A stretch of DNA of 7,087 bases from NCBI GenBank assembly GCA_022572865.1, contig JACZVB010000068.1, positions 1-7,087 of the forward strand, read 5' to 3'. A program made the position numbers and the translations under genes. The notes below the pieces were generated by a model. It saw nothing but the letters and a program-made list of their open reading frames with translations, did no database searches and had not been told where the DNA came from. Below, in pieces: positions 1 through 6,102 of this stretch. Numbering within the stretch: the stretch's first letter is position 1; every line of letters begins with the position of its first letter. This DNA is from Chloroflexota bacterium. GTDB lineage: Bacteria > Chloroflexota > Dehalococcoidia > Plut-88900.

Positions 1-52
1 AGTAATCATCCTCGGTTCCATCGATATCGTACTGGGAGATGTAGACCGTTGA
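1..52 (+). CDS. nuoD: NuoD C-terminal end (complex I 49-kDa-type subunit), 5' truncated
   Basis: Reading from base 2, the window opens with 16 codons ending in IDIVLGDVDR and a TGA stop at 50-52. NuoD proteins typically end in a short segment of the form (S)(I/L)D(I/P)V(L/M)GE(V/I)DR, so this is very probably the C-terminus of the 49-kDa-type subunit, which with NuoB forms the quinone-reduction site at the junction of the peripheral and membrane arms. The position directly before nuoH supports the call. The stop overlaps the nuoH start (TTGA, 49-52). Only the tail is present, so nothing can be said of the rest of the protein, including whether it is fused to NuoC. Confidence 0.85.
   Translation, partial: VIILGSIDIVLGDVDR
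34..38 (+). promoter_or_regulatory. Ribosome binding site for nuoH
   Basis: GGGAG lies 10 bases upstream of the TTG start of nuoH, inside the last codons of nuoD. It supports the TTG at 49 as start, which otherwise rests only on the overlap with the nuoD stop and on the N-terminal fit to NuoH. Confidence 0.6.
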
Positions 53-1140
53 CCTGGACAGACATCCTTCTGACCTCCCTCAAGGTCGGGGCCATGGTTG
101 GGCTGATCACCGTGGTCGTGCTCCTGCTTACCTACCTGGAGCGAAAGATCCTGGGCCGCATTCAGATGAGAATGGGCCCCATGAGGACCGGCTTTCACGG
201 TGTGCTCCAGCCCATCGCCGACGCCCTAAAGCTTGTCCTGAAAGAGGACGTGCTCCCATCGGTAAAGGACAGGGCCGTATTCTGGATAGCTCCCCTGGTG
301 GTGTTCGTTCCAGCCCTGATCCTCTGGGTCACCATCCCTTTCACCGAAGATCTGGTGGTCCGGAACCTGGAGTTCGGGATCCTATACATAGTGGCCGTCT
401 CGGTCTTCTCCATCGTGGGCATAATCATGGCGAGCTGGGGCTCCAACAACAAGTATGCCCTCCTGGGCGGGGCCCGGGCCGTGGCCCAGCTGATAAGCTA
501 TGAATTGCCCGTGATCCTGGTGATCCTGGCCGTGGTGATGGTGTCCGAGACCCTGGACATGAGGCTTATCGTCGAGGCCCAGAGCAGCTACCCGTTCATA
601 TACGTCCAGCCCCTGGGTTTCCTCATCTTCCTCATCGCAGGGCTGGCGGAGCTGGGCCGTACCCCATTCGACATTCCCACCGCCGAATCGGAGATAGTCG
701 GGGGGCCCTTCGTCGAGTACAGCGGCATGCACTGGTCCATGTTCTTTCTGGCAGAGTACGCCAACACCTTCGCCATCGGCGCCCTGACGACAGTGCTTTT
801 CCTGGGAGGATGGAGCGGGCCCCTTCTCCCCGGCCTCCTCTGGTTCTCCATCAAGACCCTTTCCGTGATATTTTTCATCTTCTGGCTGCGGGCCACTCTC
901 CCACGGTTCAGGATAGACCAGCTCATGACCTTCTGCTGGAAATTCCTCATCCCCATCAGCTTCTTGAACATTCTGGTGACGGGATTTTACCTGTTCTATG
1001 GCTGGCCTAGCTGGTCCATGTTCCTTCTCTCCATGGCCATGATTTTCGGAGGCTATACAACCATCAGGATCACCCAGAAGAGGCGGGCCGCCAGTATCGC
1101 CGAGACCTTAAGACTGCGTAGGGAGAGGATTGCAGCATGA
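49..1140 (+). CDS. nuoH: NuoH, membrane subunit of the complex I quinone cavity
   Basis: A 363-residue polytopic membrane protein of the NuoH/ND1 family, which forms the membrane side of the quinone-binding cavity and couples quinone reduction to the pump modules. Visible family marks are YLERKILGRIQMRMGP (residues 29-44, with E31 and R32), the acidic cytoplasmic loop AELGRTPFDIPTAESE (200-215), and VEYSGMHWSMFF from residue 222. About eight hydrophobic segments can be seen. Many NuoH proteins are around 325-345 residues; the extra length here is largely a basic C-terminal tail from about residue 341 (KRR, RLRRER) whose last codons also carry the nuoI ribosome binding site. The start is TTG, overlapping the nuoD stop as TTGA, with GGGAG 10 bases upstream. 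The stop overlaps the nuoI ATG as ATGA, so the genes are probably translationally coupled. Confidence 0.97.
   Translation: MTWTDILLTSLKVGAMVGLITVVVLLLTYLERKILGRIQMRMGPMRTGFHGVLQPIADALKLVLKEDVLPSVKDRAVFWIAPLVVFVPALILWVTIPFTEDLVVRNLEFGILYIVAVSVFSIVGIIMASWGSNNKYALLGGARAVAQLISYELPVILVILAVVMVSETLDMRLIVEAQSSYPFIYVQPLGFLIFLIAGLAELGRTPFDIPTAESEIVGGPFVEYSGMHWSMFFLAEYANTFAIGALTTVLFLGGWSGPLLPGLLWFSIKTLSVIFFIFWLRATLPRFRIDQLMTFCWKFLIPISFLNILVTGFYLFYGWPSWSMFLLSMAMIFGGYTTIRITQKRRAASIAETLRLRRERIAA
1124..1129 (+). promoter_or_regulatory. Ribosome binding site for nuoI
   Basis: AGAGGA, within the purine run GGGAGAGGA at 1121-1129, ends 7 bases before the nuoI ATG and lies inside the last codons of nuoH. It confirms the ATG of the ATGA overlap as the start. 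Confidence 0.7.
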
Positions 1141-1631
1141 TAGGAGTCATTAAGGGACTTGCCACCACCATAAAAACCATGCTCCGGTCCCCGGTCACGG
1201 TGCAGTATCCGGACAAGCACCTGCCCATGGCCGATCGGTTCATGGGCTTTCCAGGACTTCTGTGGGACGTCAAGATCGACGAGTCCAAGTGCGTCGGCTG
1301 CAAGGTATGTGCCCGCTACTGTCCCACCGACTGCATGTACGTTTCCATTAAGGACAACGAGAAGTACGCCGAGGGGAAGAGCCACCGCAAGAAGATGGTG
1401 GACGACTTCGTGCTGGACATCTCACGTTGCATAGTGTGCGGCATATGCGTTGAGGTGTGCAATTTCGACGCCATAGTCATGACCCAGATACACGAAATCG
1501 GGAATACCGGTCGCAGGGGCCTCTGGGCCGACATGGATACACTCCACGCCATGGGCAAGGAATACGAGGCAGAGCACGGCCCCGCCTATCCCGAAAGCCA
1601 GGCAGTGGGCGAGGAGGAAACGGCGCAGTGA
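1137..1631 (+). CDS. nuoI: NuoI, two-[4Fe-4S] ferredoxin-like subunit of complex I
   Basis: A 164-residue NuoI/TYKY-type protein that carries electrons through clusters N6a and N6b towards NuoB. Two ferredoxin motifs are complete: C52-x2-C55-x2-C58-x3-C62-P and C98-x2-C101-G-x-C104-x3-C108. An amphipathic N-terminus (IKGLATTIKTMLRSPVTVQY, residues 5-24) fits the helix that docks NuoI on the membrane arm. C66 is an additional cysteine just after the first motif. The residue after C108 is asparagine rather than the usual proline. The C-terminus is acidic (GEEETAQ), and its codons supply the AGGAGG for nuoJ. The ATG overlaps the nuoH stop (ATGA), and the TGA overlaps the nuoJ GTG (GTGA). Length is close to family members of about 150-180 residues. 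Confidence 0.97.
   Translation: MIGVIKGLATTIKTMLRSPVTVQYPDKHLPMADRFMGFPGLLWDVKIDESKCVGCKVCARYCPTDCMYVSIKDNEKYAEGKSHRKKMVDDFVLDISRCIVCGICVEVCNFDAIVMTQIHEIGNTGRRGLWADMDTLHAMGKEYEAEHGPAYPESQAVGEEETAQ
1612..1617 (+). promoter_or_regulatory. Strong ribosome binding site for nuoJ
   Basis: A full AGGAGG sits 10 bases upstream of the GTG at 1628. This decides the nuoJ start: the reading frame is open back to 1457 inside nuoI, but the upstream part reads as a basic, glycine-rich shadow of nuoI and has no hydrophobic character. Confidence 0.85.
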
Positions 1632-2131
1632 CCACAGTCCTCGTCTTTTTCTTCATCCTGGGAGGCATGGCCCTGTTGGGGTCCGTGGGTACGGTGGCCT
1701 CCAGAAACGTGGTCCACGCCGCACTCTCTCTGGTCCTGGCGCTGCTGGCCGTGGCCGGCCTATTTATCCTTCTCCTGGCAGAGTTCTTGGCCATAGTCCA
1801 GGTCCTGATCTATGGCGGCGCAATAACCATAATCCTCCTCTTTGCCCTGATGCTGACCCGGACCCGGGACGGGCCCATCAGGCTGGACAACGCCCAGCGG
1901 CGCTTCGCACTCATCGGGGCTGGGGCCGCCTTCGCCGTCCTGACGGTTGTAATCATGGTCAGCGACTGGCCCGCGCCCATCGATAACCCCGTGAGGCCTG
2001 GGTTTAGCCGCATTTCCGAGGTCCTGTTCCAGCAGTGGGCCATCCCCTTCGAGGCGGCGTCCCTGGTCCTCCTGGTCGCCCTGATAGGCGCCATCGTCAT
2101 CTCTCGGCCCGAGAAGGGAGAACGAGATTGA
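1628..2131 (+). CDS. nuoJ: NuoJ, complex I membrane subunit (ND6 family)
   Basis: A 167-residue protein with about five membrane helices, placed between NuoH and NuoK in the membrane arm, where NuoJ's third helix takes part in coupling quinone reduction to proton pumping. The family segment AEFLAIVQVLIYGGAI (residues 51-66) holds the conserved E52 and the Y62-G-G stretch of that helix. The end, LFQQWAIPFEAASLVLLV (133-150) followed by GAIVISR, is also typical. The start is GTG, overlapping the nuoI stop as GTGA, preceded by AGGAGG. A longer ORF reading from 1457 is rejected. The gene ends in TGA at 2129-2131 and is followed by an unusually long spacer before nuoK. Confidence 0.96.
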   Translation: MTTVLVFFFILGGMALLGSVGTVASRNVVHAALSLVLALLAVAGLFILLLAEFLAIVQVLIYGGAITIILLFALMLTRTRDGPIRLDNAQRRFALIGAGAAFAVLTVVIMVSDWPAPIDNPVRPGFSRISEVLFQQWAIPFEAASLVLLVALIGAIVISRPEKGERD

Positions 2132-2261
2132 GTTCATGTTCTAGTTCACGGTTACACGAAATCACAAGCGCGTGCATCGGCCCAACTGAATGAACGGTTT
2201 ACATGACGATACTCCCACCCGTGGTTCGACACCGTTGAGAATAAGGACCGGAAAAGCTTAA
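2132..2261 (+). other. 130-base gene-free spacer between nuoJ and nuoK
   Basis: No open frame longer than about a dozen codons was found here. I see no Rho-independent terminator and no convincing promoter pair; TTTACA at 2198 and TTGAGA at 2235 have no good -10 partner. A 6-base inverted pair, AACGGT (2193-2198) with ACCGTT (2231-2236), is separated by 32 bases and may be chance. GTGGTTCGACA (2221-2231) resembles one arm of a palindromic interspersed repeat common in many bacterial genomes and could be a decayed half copy. Weak nuoK ribosome-binding candidates are AAGGA (2243-2247) and GGAAAA (2250-2255). Confidence 0.5.
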
Positions 2262-2582
2262 GTGATCAACATCGAATACTACCTGGTGCTGAGCGCCGCC
2301 ATCTTCTGCATAGGGGTCTATGGCGTCCTGGCCCGACGAAACGCCATTCTCATCCTCATGTCCATCGAGCTGATGCTTCAGGCGGTCAACATCAACCTCA
2401 TCGCCTTCTCAACCTACCTGATTCCCAAGGGGGAACTGGAGGAGCATCTGGGCTTTATATTCGCCATTTTCGTCATCACCATAGCGGCGGCGGAGGTCGG
2501 CCTGGCCCTTGGGATCATTCTTCGCCTCTATCGAAACCGGGCCTCGGTGAACGTGGATGAAGTAAACCTTATGAAGTGGTGA
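2262..2582 (+). CDS. nuoK: NuoK, complex I membrane subunit (ND4L family)
   Basis: A 106-residue, three-helix membrane protein that contributes to the proton channel between NuoJ and NuoN. Two buried glutamates typical of the family are present: E36 (in MSIELMLQAVNINL) and E78 (in IAAAEVGLALG), matching E. coli E36 and E72. The paired arginines R25-R26 in the first cytoplasmic loop are kept. The C-terminus (VNVDEVNLMKW) corresponds to the usual short tail. The start is GTG at 2262 and is fixed by an in-frame TAA immediately before it (2259-2261) and by the match of MINIEYYLVL to NuoK N-termini. No strong Shine-Dalgarno sequence is visible. Unlike the other junctions, nuoK has gene-free sequence on both sides (130 and 108 bases). 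Confidence 0.97.
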   Translation: MINIEYYLVLSAAIFCIGVYGVLARRNAILILMSIELMLQAVNINLIAFSTYLIPKGELEEHLGFIFAIFVITIAAAEVGLALGIILRLYRNRASVNVDEVNLMKW

Positions 2583-2620
2583 AAAATGTCTCGTGCAACT
2601 TCGTAAGCGAATAAACAAGT

Positions 2621-2669
2621 GCAACGATTGCCCGCTCGTCCTGAGCTCGGCGAAGGGGGGGCGGGTTGC
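2621..2669 (+). repeat. REP-like palindromic interspersed repeat copy upstream of nuoL
   Basis: An imperfect palindrome: GCAAC (2621-2625) faces GTTGC (2665-2669) and CCCGC (2631-2635) faces GCGGG (2661-2665, sharing one base). The core TCCTGAGCTCGGCGAAGGG (2639-2657) matches 16 of 19 bases of the interspersed motif TCCTGAGCTTGTCGAAGGA, which I recall from many bacterial genomes and which is often mistranslated as RPELVEG. Here the corresponding reading is RPELGEGG. A 7-base direct repeat GTGCAAC (2593-2599 and 2619-2625) flanks its left side. The element fills much of the 108-base nuoK-nuoL spacer. Its identity rests on memory of the motif; only one clear copy is visible in this window. Confidence 0.6.
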
Positions 2670-2690
2670 TTTGTGGGAAATACTGACCCT

Positions 2691-4610
2691 ATGACCTCAC
2701 CCCTACTATCCCAAGGGCCTTTGGGAATCGAGTGGGCCTGGCTCGCCCCCGCCGTCTGTATAGGCGCATTCTTGGCCATCAGCCTCTTCGGGCGCTACCT
2801 GCCGGGAAGAGGCTCTTTTTTGGCCATCGGGGCCATAGGGTTCGGGTTCCTTCTCTTCTGGTTCGTCCTCAGGGACCTGCTGGTCAACAGCCCCGGCGAT
2901 TTTCGCCGTACCTGGTTCGCCGTGGGCGATGACACCTTCGTCCTGGGCATGACCATAGACCAGCTCGCCGTCCTGATGATGGGCGTAGTCACCTTCGTCT
3001 CGTTGGCGGTGCAGATCTATTCCCTGGGCTATATGAAGGGTGAATCCAGGAAGGGATGGTACTTTGCCGTCCATTCGCTCTTCGCTGCGGCCATGCTGGG
3101 ACTGGTGCTCTCCAACAACCTGCTGCTCCTCTACATCAGCTGGGAACTGGTGGGGCTGTGCTCCTACCTGCTGATTGGGTTCTGGTACGAGCGACGCCCC
3201 GCAGCCGAGGCGGCAAAGAAGGCCTTCATTACCACCAGGATCGGCGACGTGGGACTCCTGATCGCCATACTGGTCCTCTTCAAACAGATGGAGCCTAACA
3301 CCTTCGACATCCCCACCATCCTGGCCGCGGCCCAGGCCGGAGACCTGAGCAGCGGCATACTGAGCCTCACAGCTGTTCTCATCTTCATGGGCGCAATGGG
3401 GAAATCGGCCCAGGTCCCCTTCCACGTCTGGCTGCCCGATGCCATGGAGGGCCCTAGCCCCGTAAGCGCCCTGATCCACGCCGCCACCATGGTCGTGGCG
3501 GGGGTCTACCTAGTGGCCCGTATGCTTCCCCTCTTCGAGGCCGCGCCCGGCGCAATGGAGCTGGTGGTCATCGTCGGCCTCATCACCGCCATCGTCGGTG
3601 CGTCCATGGCCCTGGTCATGACCGACCTGAAGCGGATCCTGGCCTACTCCACCATAAGCCAGATCGGATTCATGATGCTGGCCCTGGGGGCGGGGGGGCT
3701 TTCCGCGGGCATGTTCCATCTGGTCACCCATGCCTTCTTCAAATCCCTCCTCTTCCTCGGGGCAGGTAGCATCCTGCACGCCGTAGGGCAGCGCCACGAC
3801 ATGGACATCAGGAAGCTGGGAGGCCTGTGGAGGAAGATGCCCCTGACCTCCGCCCTATTCATCCTGGCGGCCCTGGCCCTGGCCGGCCTGCCTCCCCTCA
3901 GCGGCTTCTGGAGCAAGGACGAGATCCTCCAGGCGGTATGGCAAGACCAGAACCCGGTGGTCCTGGTATTCACCCTGGGGGCCGCTCTTCTCAGCGCCCT
4001 GTACATGGCCCGGCTCTGCTTCATCGTCTTCTTCGGACCCCTAAAACCTGAGAACGCCGATGTACATGAGTCTCCTGCCATTTTTCTCATGCCCCTGGCG
4101 GCCCTGGGCGCCCTCACCCTCGTCATCGGGTTCACCGCCCCGGACTGGCTGGACAACGTCCTCCGCCTGCCTGATCCGTATACCGGGTTCACCAGTTTCC
4201 TGATAGGGGCGTCTGACCAGTTCCACCGCCACGTGGCCCTGGCCGCCACCGGCAGCCTCATAGCCCTGGCGGGAATAGGAACCGGGTGGGCCATCTATCA
4301 CAGAAAGCTGGTGTCCTCGGAAGCCATCGCCCAGCGTCTGGCCCCGGTGCACCGGCTGCTGGTCAACAAATACTATCTCGATGATCTGTACCAGGCGGTA
4401 ATCGACCGGGTAGTCCTGGTATTCAGCGACCTGGTGGCCCGGTTCGACCGTACCTTCATCAACGATGCGGGAGTCGATGGTTCTGGAAGGTTTGTCACCG
4501 TCGCCAGCCGCATTCTACGCCTTCACGAAACGGGCCAGATATCCAATTACATCCTGGCCATCGTCCTGGGTTCGGTGATATTCATCCTGGCCATCACCCT
4601 GTCCGCTTAA
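2691..4610 (+). CDS. nuoL: NuoL, distal antiporter-like proton-pumping subunit (ND5 family)
   Basis: A 639-residue polytopic protein of the NuoL/ND5 family. Pump residues are present: E152 in ISWELVGLCSYLL (E. coli E144), K238 in MGKSAQVPFHVWLPDAM (E. coli K229), H263 in SALIHAATMV (E. coli H254) and K409 in GFWSKDEIL (E. coli K399). The C-terminal part has the NuoL-specific NKYYLDDLY segment (559-567), the region of the long lateral helix, then a final TM after TGQISNY. This extension separates it from NuoM and NuoN. I place the start at ATG 2691, giving MTSPLLSQGPLG, with GGGAAA (2675-2680) 10 bases upstream. GTG at 2673 is a possible alternative. GTG at 2619 would translate the palindromic repeat and is unlikely. 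The gene ends in TAA, 19 bases before nuoM. Confidence 0.97.
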   Translation: MTSPLLSQGPLGIEWAWLAPAVCIGAFLAISLFGRYLPGRGSFLAIGAIGFGFLLFWFVLRDLLVNSPGDFRRTWFAVGDDTFVLGMTIDQLAVLMMGVVTFVSLAVQIYSLGYMKGESRKGWYFAVHSLFAAAMLGLVLSNNLLLLYISWELVGLCSYLLIGFWYERRPAAEAAKKAFITTRIGDVGLLIAILVLFKQMEPNTFDIPTILAAAQAGDLSSGILSLTAVLIFMGAMGKSAQVPFHVWLPDAMEGPSPVSALIHAATMVVAGVYLVARMLPLFEAAPGAMELVVIVGLITAIVGASMALVMTDLKRILAYSTISQIGFMMLALGAGGLSAGMFHLVTHAFFKSLLFLGAGSILHAVGQRHDMDIRKLGGLWRKMPLTSALFILAALALAGLPPLSGFWSKDEILQAVWQDQNPVVLVFTLGAALLSALYMARLCFIVFFGPLKPENADVHESPAIFLMPLAALGALTLVIGFTAPDWLDNVLRLPDPYTGFTSFLIGASDQFHRHVALAATGSLIALAGIGTGWAIYHRKLVSSEAIAQRLAPVHRLLVNKYYLDDLYQAVIDRVVLVFSDLVARFDRTFINDAGVDGSGRFVTVASRILRLHETGQISNYILAIVLGSVIFILAITLSA

Positions 4611-4616
4611 TAACTT

Positions 4617-4623
4617 AAAGGAG
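4617..4623 (+). promoter_or_regulatory. Ribosome binding site that points to a CTG start for nuoM
   Basis: AAAGGAG, a strong Shine-Dalgarno match, ends 6 bases before CTG 4630 in the nuoM frame. The only other start-type codon nearby in that frame is TTG 4681, which is 57 bases away and has no properly spaced purine run. No ATG, GTG or TTG lies in frame between the preceding in-frame stop inside the nuoL end and 4630. Confidence 0.75.
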
Positions 4624-4629
4624 CCGCAC

Positions 4630-6102
4630 CTGGATAGCTACGTTCTTATCATTCTGCTCTTTCTGCCTGTCCTTGGCGGATTGATAGCCATTGGGCTTCC
4701 CGATCATCAACGGGAGCTGATGAAGCTGGCCATAGCCATCATCTCCGTCCTGACCCTGGGGCTCTCCATATACATCTTCGTGGCCTTCGATAACGACCTC
4801 CAGGGCTATCAGTTCCAGACCGACAGGTACGAATGGCTATCAGACCTGGGGGTAACATTCCACCTGGGAGTGGACGGCATCGCCACCCCCATGGTGCTGC
4901 TCACCGGCATAGTGATGGTGACGGCCATATTCATGTCCTGGAACCTGAGCTACAGGACCAAGGACTTCTTCGCCCTGCTCATGGTCCTGATCACAGGTGT
5001 CTACGGAGTATTCCTCTCCCTGGACCTGTTCTTCCTCTTCTTCTTCTACGAGCTGGCCGTAGTGCCCATGTACCTGCTAATCGGGGTGTGGGGCAGCACC
5101 AACAAAGAATACGGGGCCCTGAAACTGGTGCTTTATCTGGTGGCCAGCAGCGTCCTGGTCTGGGTTGGGATACTGGCTATCTTTATCGAAGGCGGGTTGG
5201 GCAGCTTCAACCTGCTGGATCTGAAGGAAGCGGAGTTCGGCTCCGGTTTCCAGCGGGCCGTGTTCCCCCTCCTGATGTTCGGCTTCGGGGTGCTGGCGGG
5301 CCTCTGGCCCTTCCACACCTGGTCACCCGATGGCCACGTAGCCGCGCCCACCTCGGTGAGCATGCTCCACGCAGGGGTGCTTATGAAGCTGGGGGCCTTC
5401 GGCATCATCCGCGTGGCCTTAGAGCTGCTGCCCCGGGGGGCCGAGGACTGGAAGCTGGTCCTGGTGGGCCTGGCGACGGTGAACGTAATCTACGGAGCCA
5501 TAGCCGCTATGTCCCAGAAGGACCTGAAATATGTCATCGGCTACTCCAGCATCAGCCACATGGGTTATGTCCTGATGGGCATAGCTACCCTGGACCCCAG
5601 GGGGATGACCGGAGCGGTGTATCAGATGTTCTCCCACGGGATCATGACGGCCCTCTTCTTCGCACTGGTGGGGGTGGTCTACGACAGGACCCACACCCGG
5701 GACATCTCAATCCTGGAGGGGCTGTCGAAGAGGATGGGCATCACGGCCACCTTCTTCGCCGTCGCCGGCCTCACTTCGATGGGCCTGCCGGGCCTCAGCG
5801 GGTTCATCGCAGAGCTCCTGGTATTCGTGGGGCTCTTCAAGACCTATCCCGTGATAGGTGTCCTCGGCGTCATAGGCGCTGCCATAACCGCCGTTTACAT
5901 CCTCAGGCTCCTGGCCAAAGTCTTCTTCGGCCCCTTGGACCCCCGCTGGGAGAAGCTGCCCGACTGCTCTCGCCTCGAGGGGGCGGCCATGCTCGGCCTG
6001 GTGGCGGTTCTGATATTCGGAGGCGTGTATCCCCAGCCCTTCACCAGCATGATTGACAGCGGCGTCGGGCCCATACTCCAGAGGATCTCCCTGCTGACAT
6101 GA
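4630..6102 (+). CDS. nuoM: NuoM, antiporter-like subunit (ND4 family), probable CTG start, TM7 lysine replaced
   Basis: A 490-residue membrane protein of the NuoM/ND4 proton-pump family. The start is placed at CTG 4630 because of the AAAGGAG just upstream and because codons 4630-4680 encode DSYVLIILLFLPVLGG, a normal NuoM first helix. Starting at TTG 4681 (473 residues) would cut that helix. Family residues are E141 in FFYELAVVPMYLL (E. coli E144), H229 in PFHTWSPDGH, K253 in GVLMKLGAFG (E. coli K265), H310 in SISHMGYVL (H322), H336 (H348) and E395 in GFIAELLVF (E407). From H229 onward the offset to E. coli numbering is a constant 12. At that offset the essential TM7 lysine (E. coli K234) is L222 (codon 5293-5295) in FGVLAGLWPFHTW. 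The TGA overlaps the nuoN ATG (ATGA). Confidence 0.95.
   Translation: MDSYVLIILLFLPVLGGLIAIGLPDHQRELMKLAIAIISVLTLGLSIYIFVAFDNDLQGYQFQTDRYEWLSDLGVTFHLGVDGIATPMVLLTGIVMVTAIFMSWNLSYRTKDFFALLMVLITGVYGVFLSLDLFFLFFFYELAVVPMYLLIGVWGSTNKEYGALKLVLYLVASSVLVWVGILAIFIEGGLGSFNLLDLKEAEFGSGFQRAVFPLLMFGFGVLAGLWPFHTWSPDGHVAAPTSVSMLHAGVLMKLGAFGIIRVALELLPRGAEDWKLVLVGLATVNVIYGAIAAMSQKDLKYVIGYSSISHMGYVLMGIATLDPRGMTGAVYQMFSHGIMTALFFALVGVVYDRTHTRDISILEGLSKRMGITATFFAVAGLTSMGLPGLSGFIAELLVFVGLFKTYPVIGVLGVIGAAITAVYILRLLAKVFFGPLDPRWEKLPDCSRLEGAAMLGLVAVLIFGGVYPQPFTSMIDSGVGPILQRISLLT

Noticed and set aside
1457..1627. N-terminal extension of nuoJ into nuoI
   Set aside because: It is basic, low-complexity shadow coding of nuoI. 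The AGGAGG at 1612-1617 and the GTGA overlap place the start at 1628.
2193..2236. Inverted repeat AACGGT/ACCGTT as a possible terminator or operator
   Set aside because: A 6-base stem with a 32-base loop and no following T-run is expected by chance and would not fold stably.
2203..2238. Short open frame of 11 codons (ATG at 2203) in the nuoJ-nuoK spacer
   Set aside because: It is too short, has no ribosome binding site and shows no leader-peptide character such as repeated codons near a hairpin.
2706..3479. A 257-codon antisense open frame opposite nuoL (and a 216-codon one at 3644-4294)
   Set aside because: Composition (Gly, Glu, Gln, His, Asp rich or Arg rich) mirrors the complement of hydrophobic nuoL codons. 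There is no ribosome binding site or family resemblance.
4681..4683. TTG 4681 as the nuoM start
   Set aside because: It would remove the expected first helix, has no spaced Shine-Dalgarno sequence, and leaves the strong AAAGGAG at 4617-4623 without a gene.
4833..6056. A 407-codon open frame on the + strand inside nuoM in another frame
   Set aside because: Its translation is dominated by Arg, Gly, Pro and His with no membrane segments or known motifs, typical of an off-frame reading of GC-rich codons. nuoM in the main frame is clearly real throughout.
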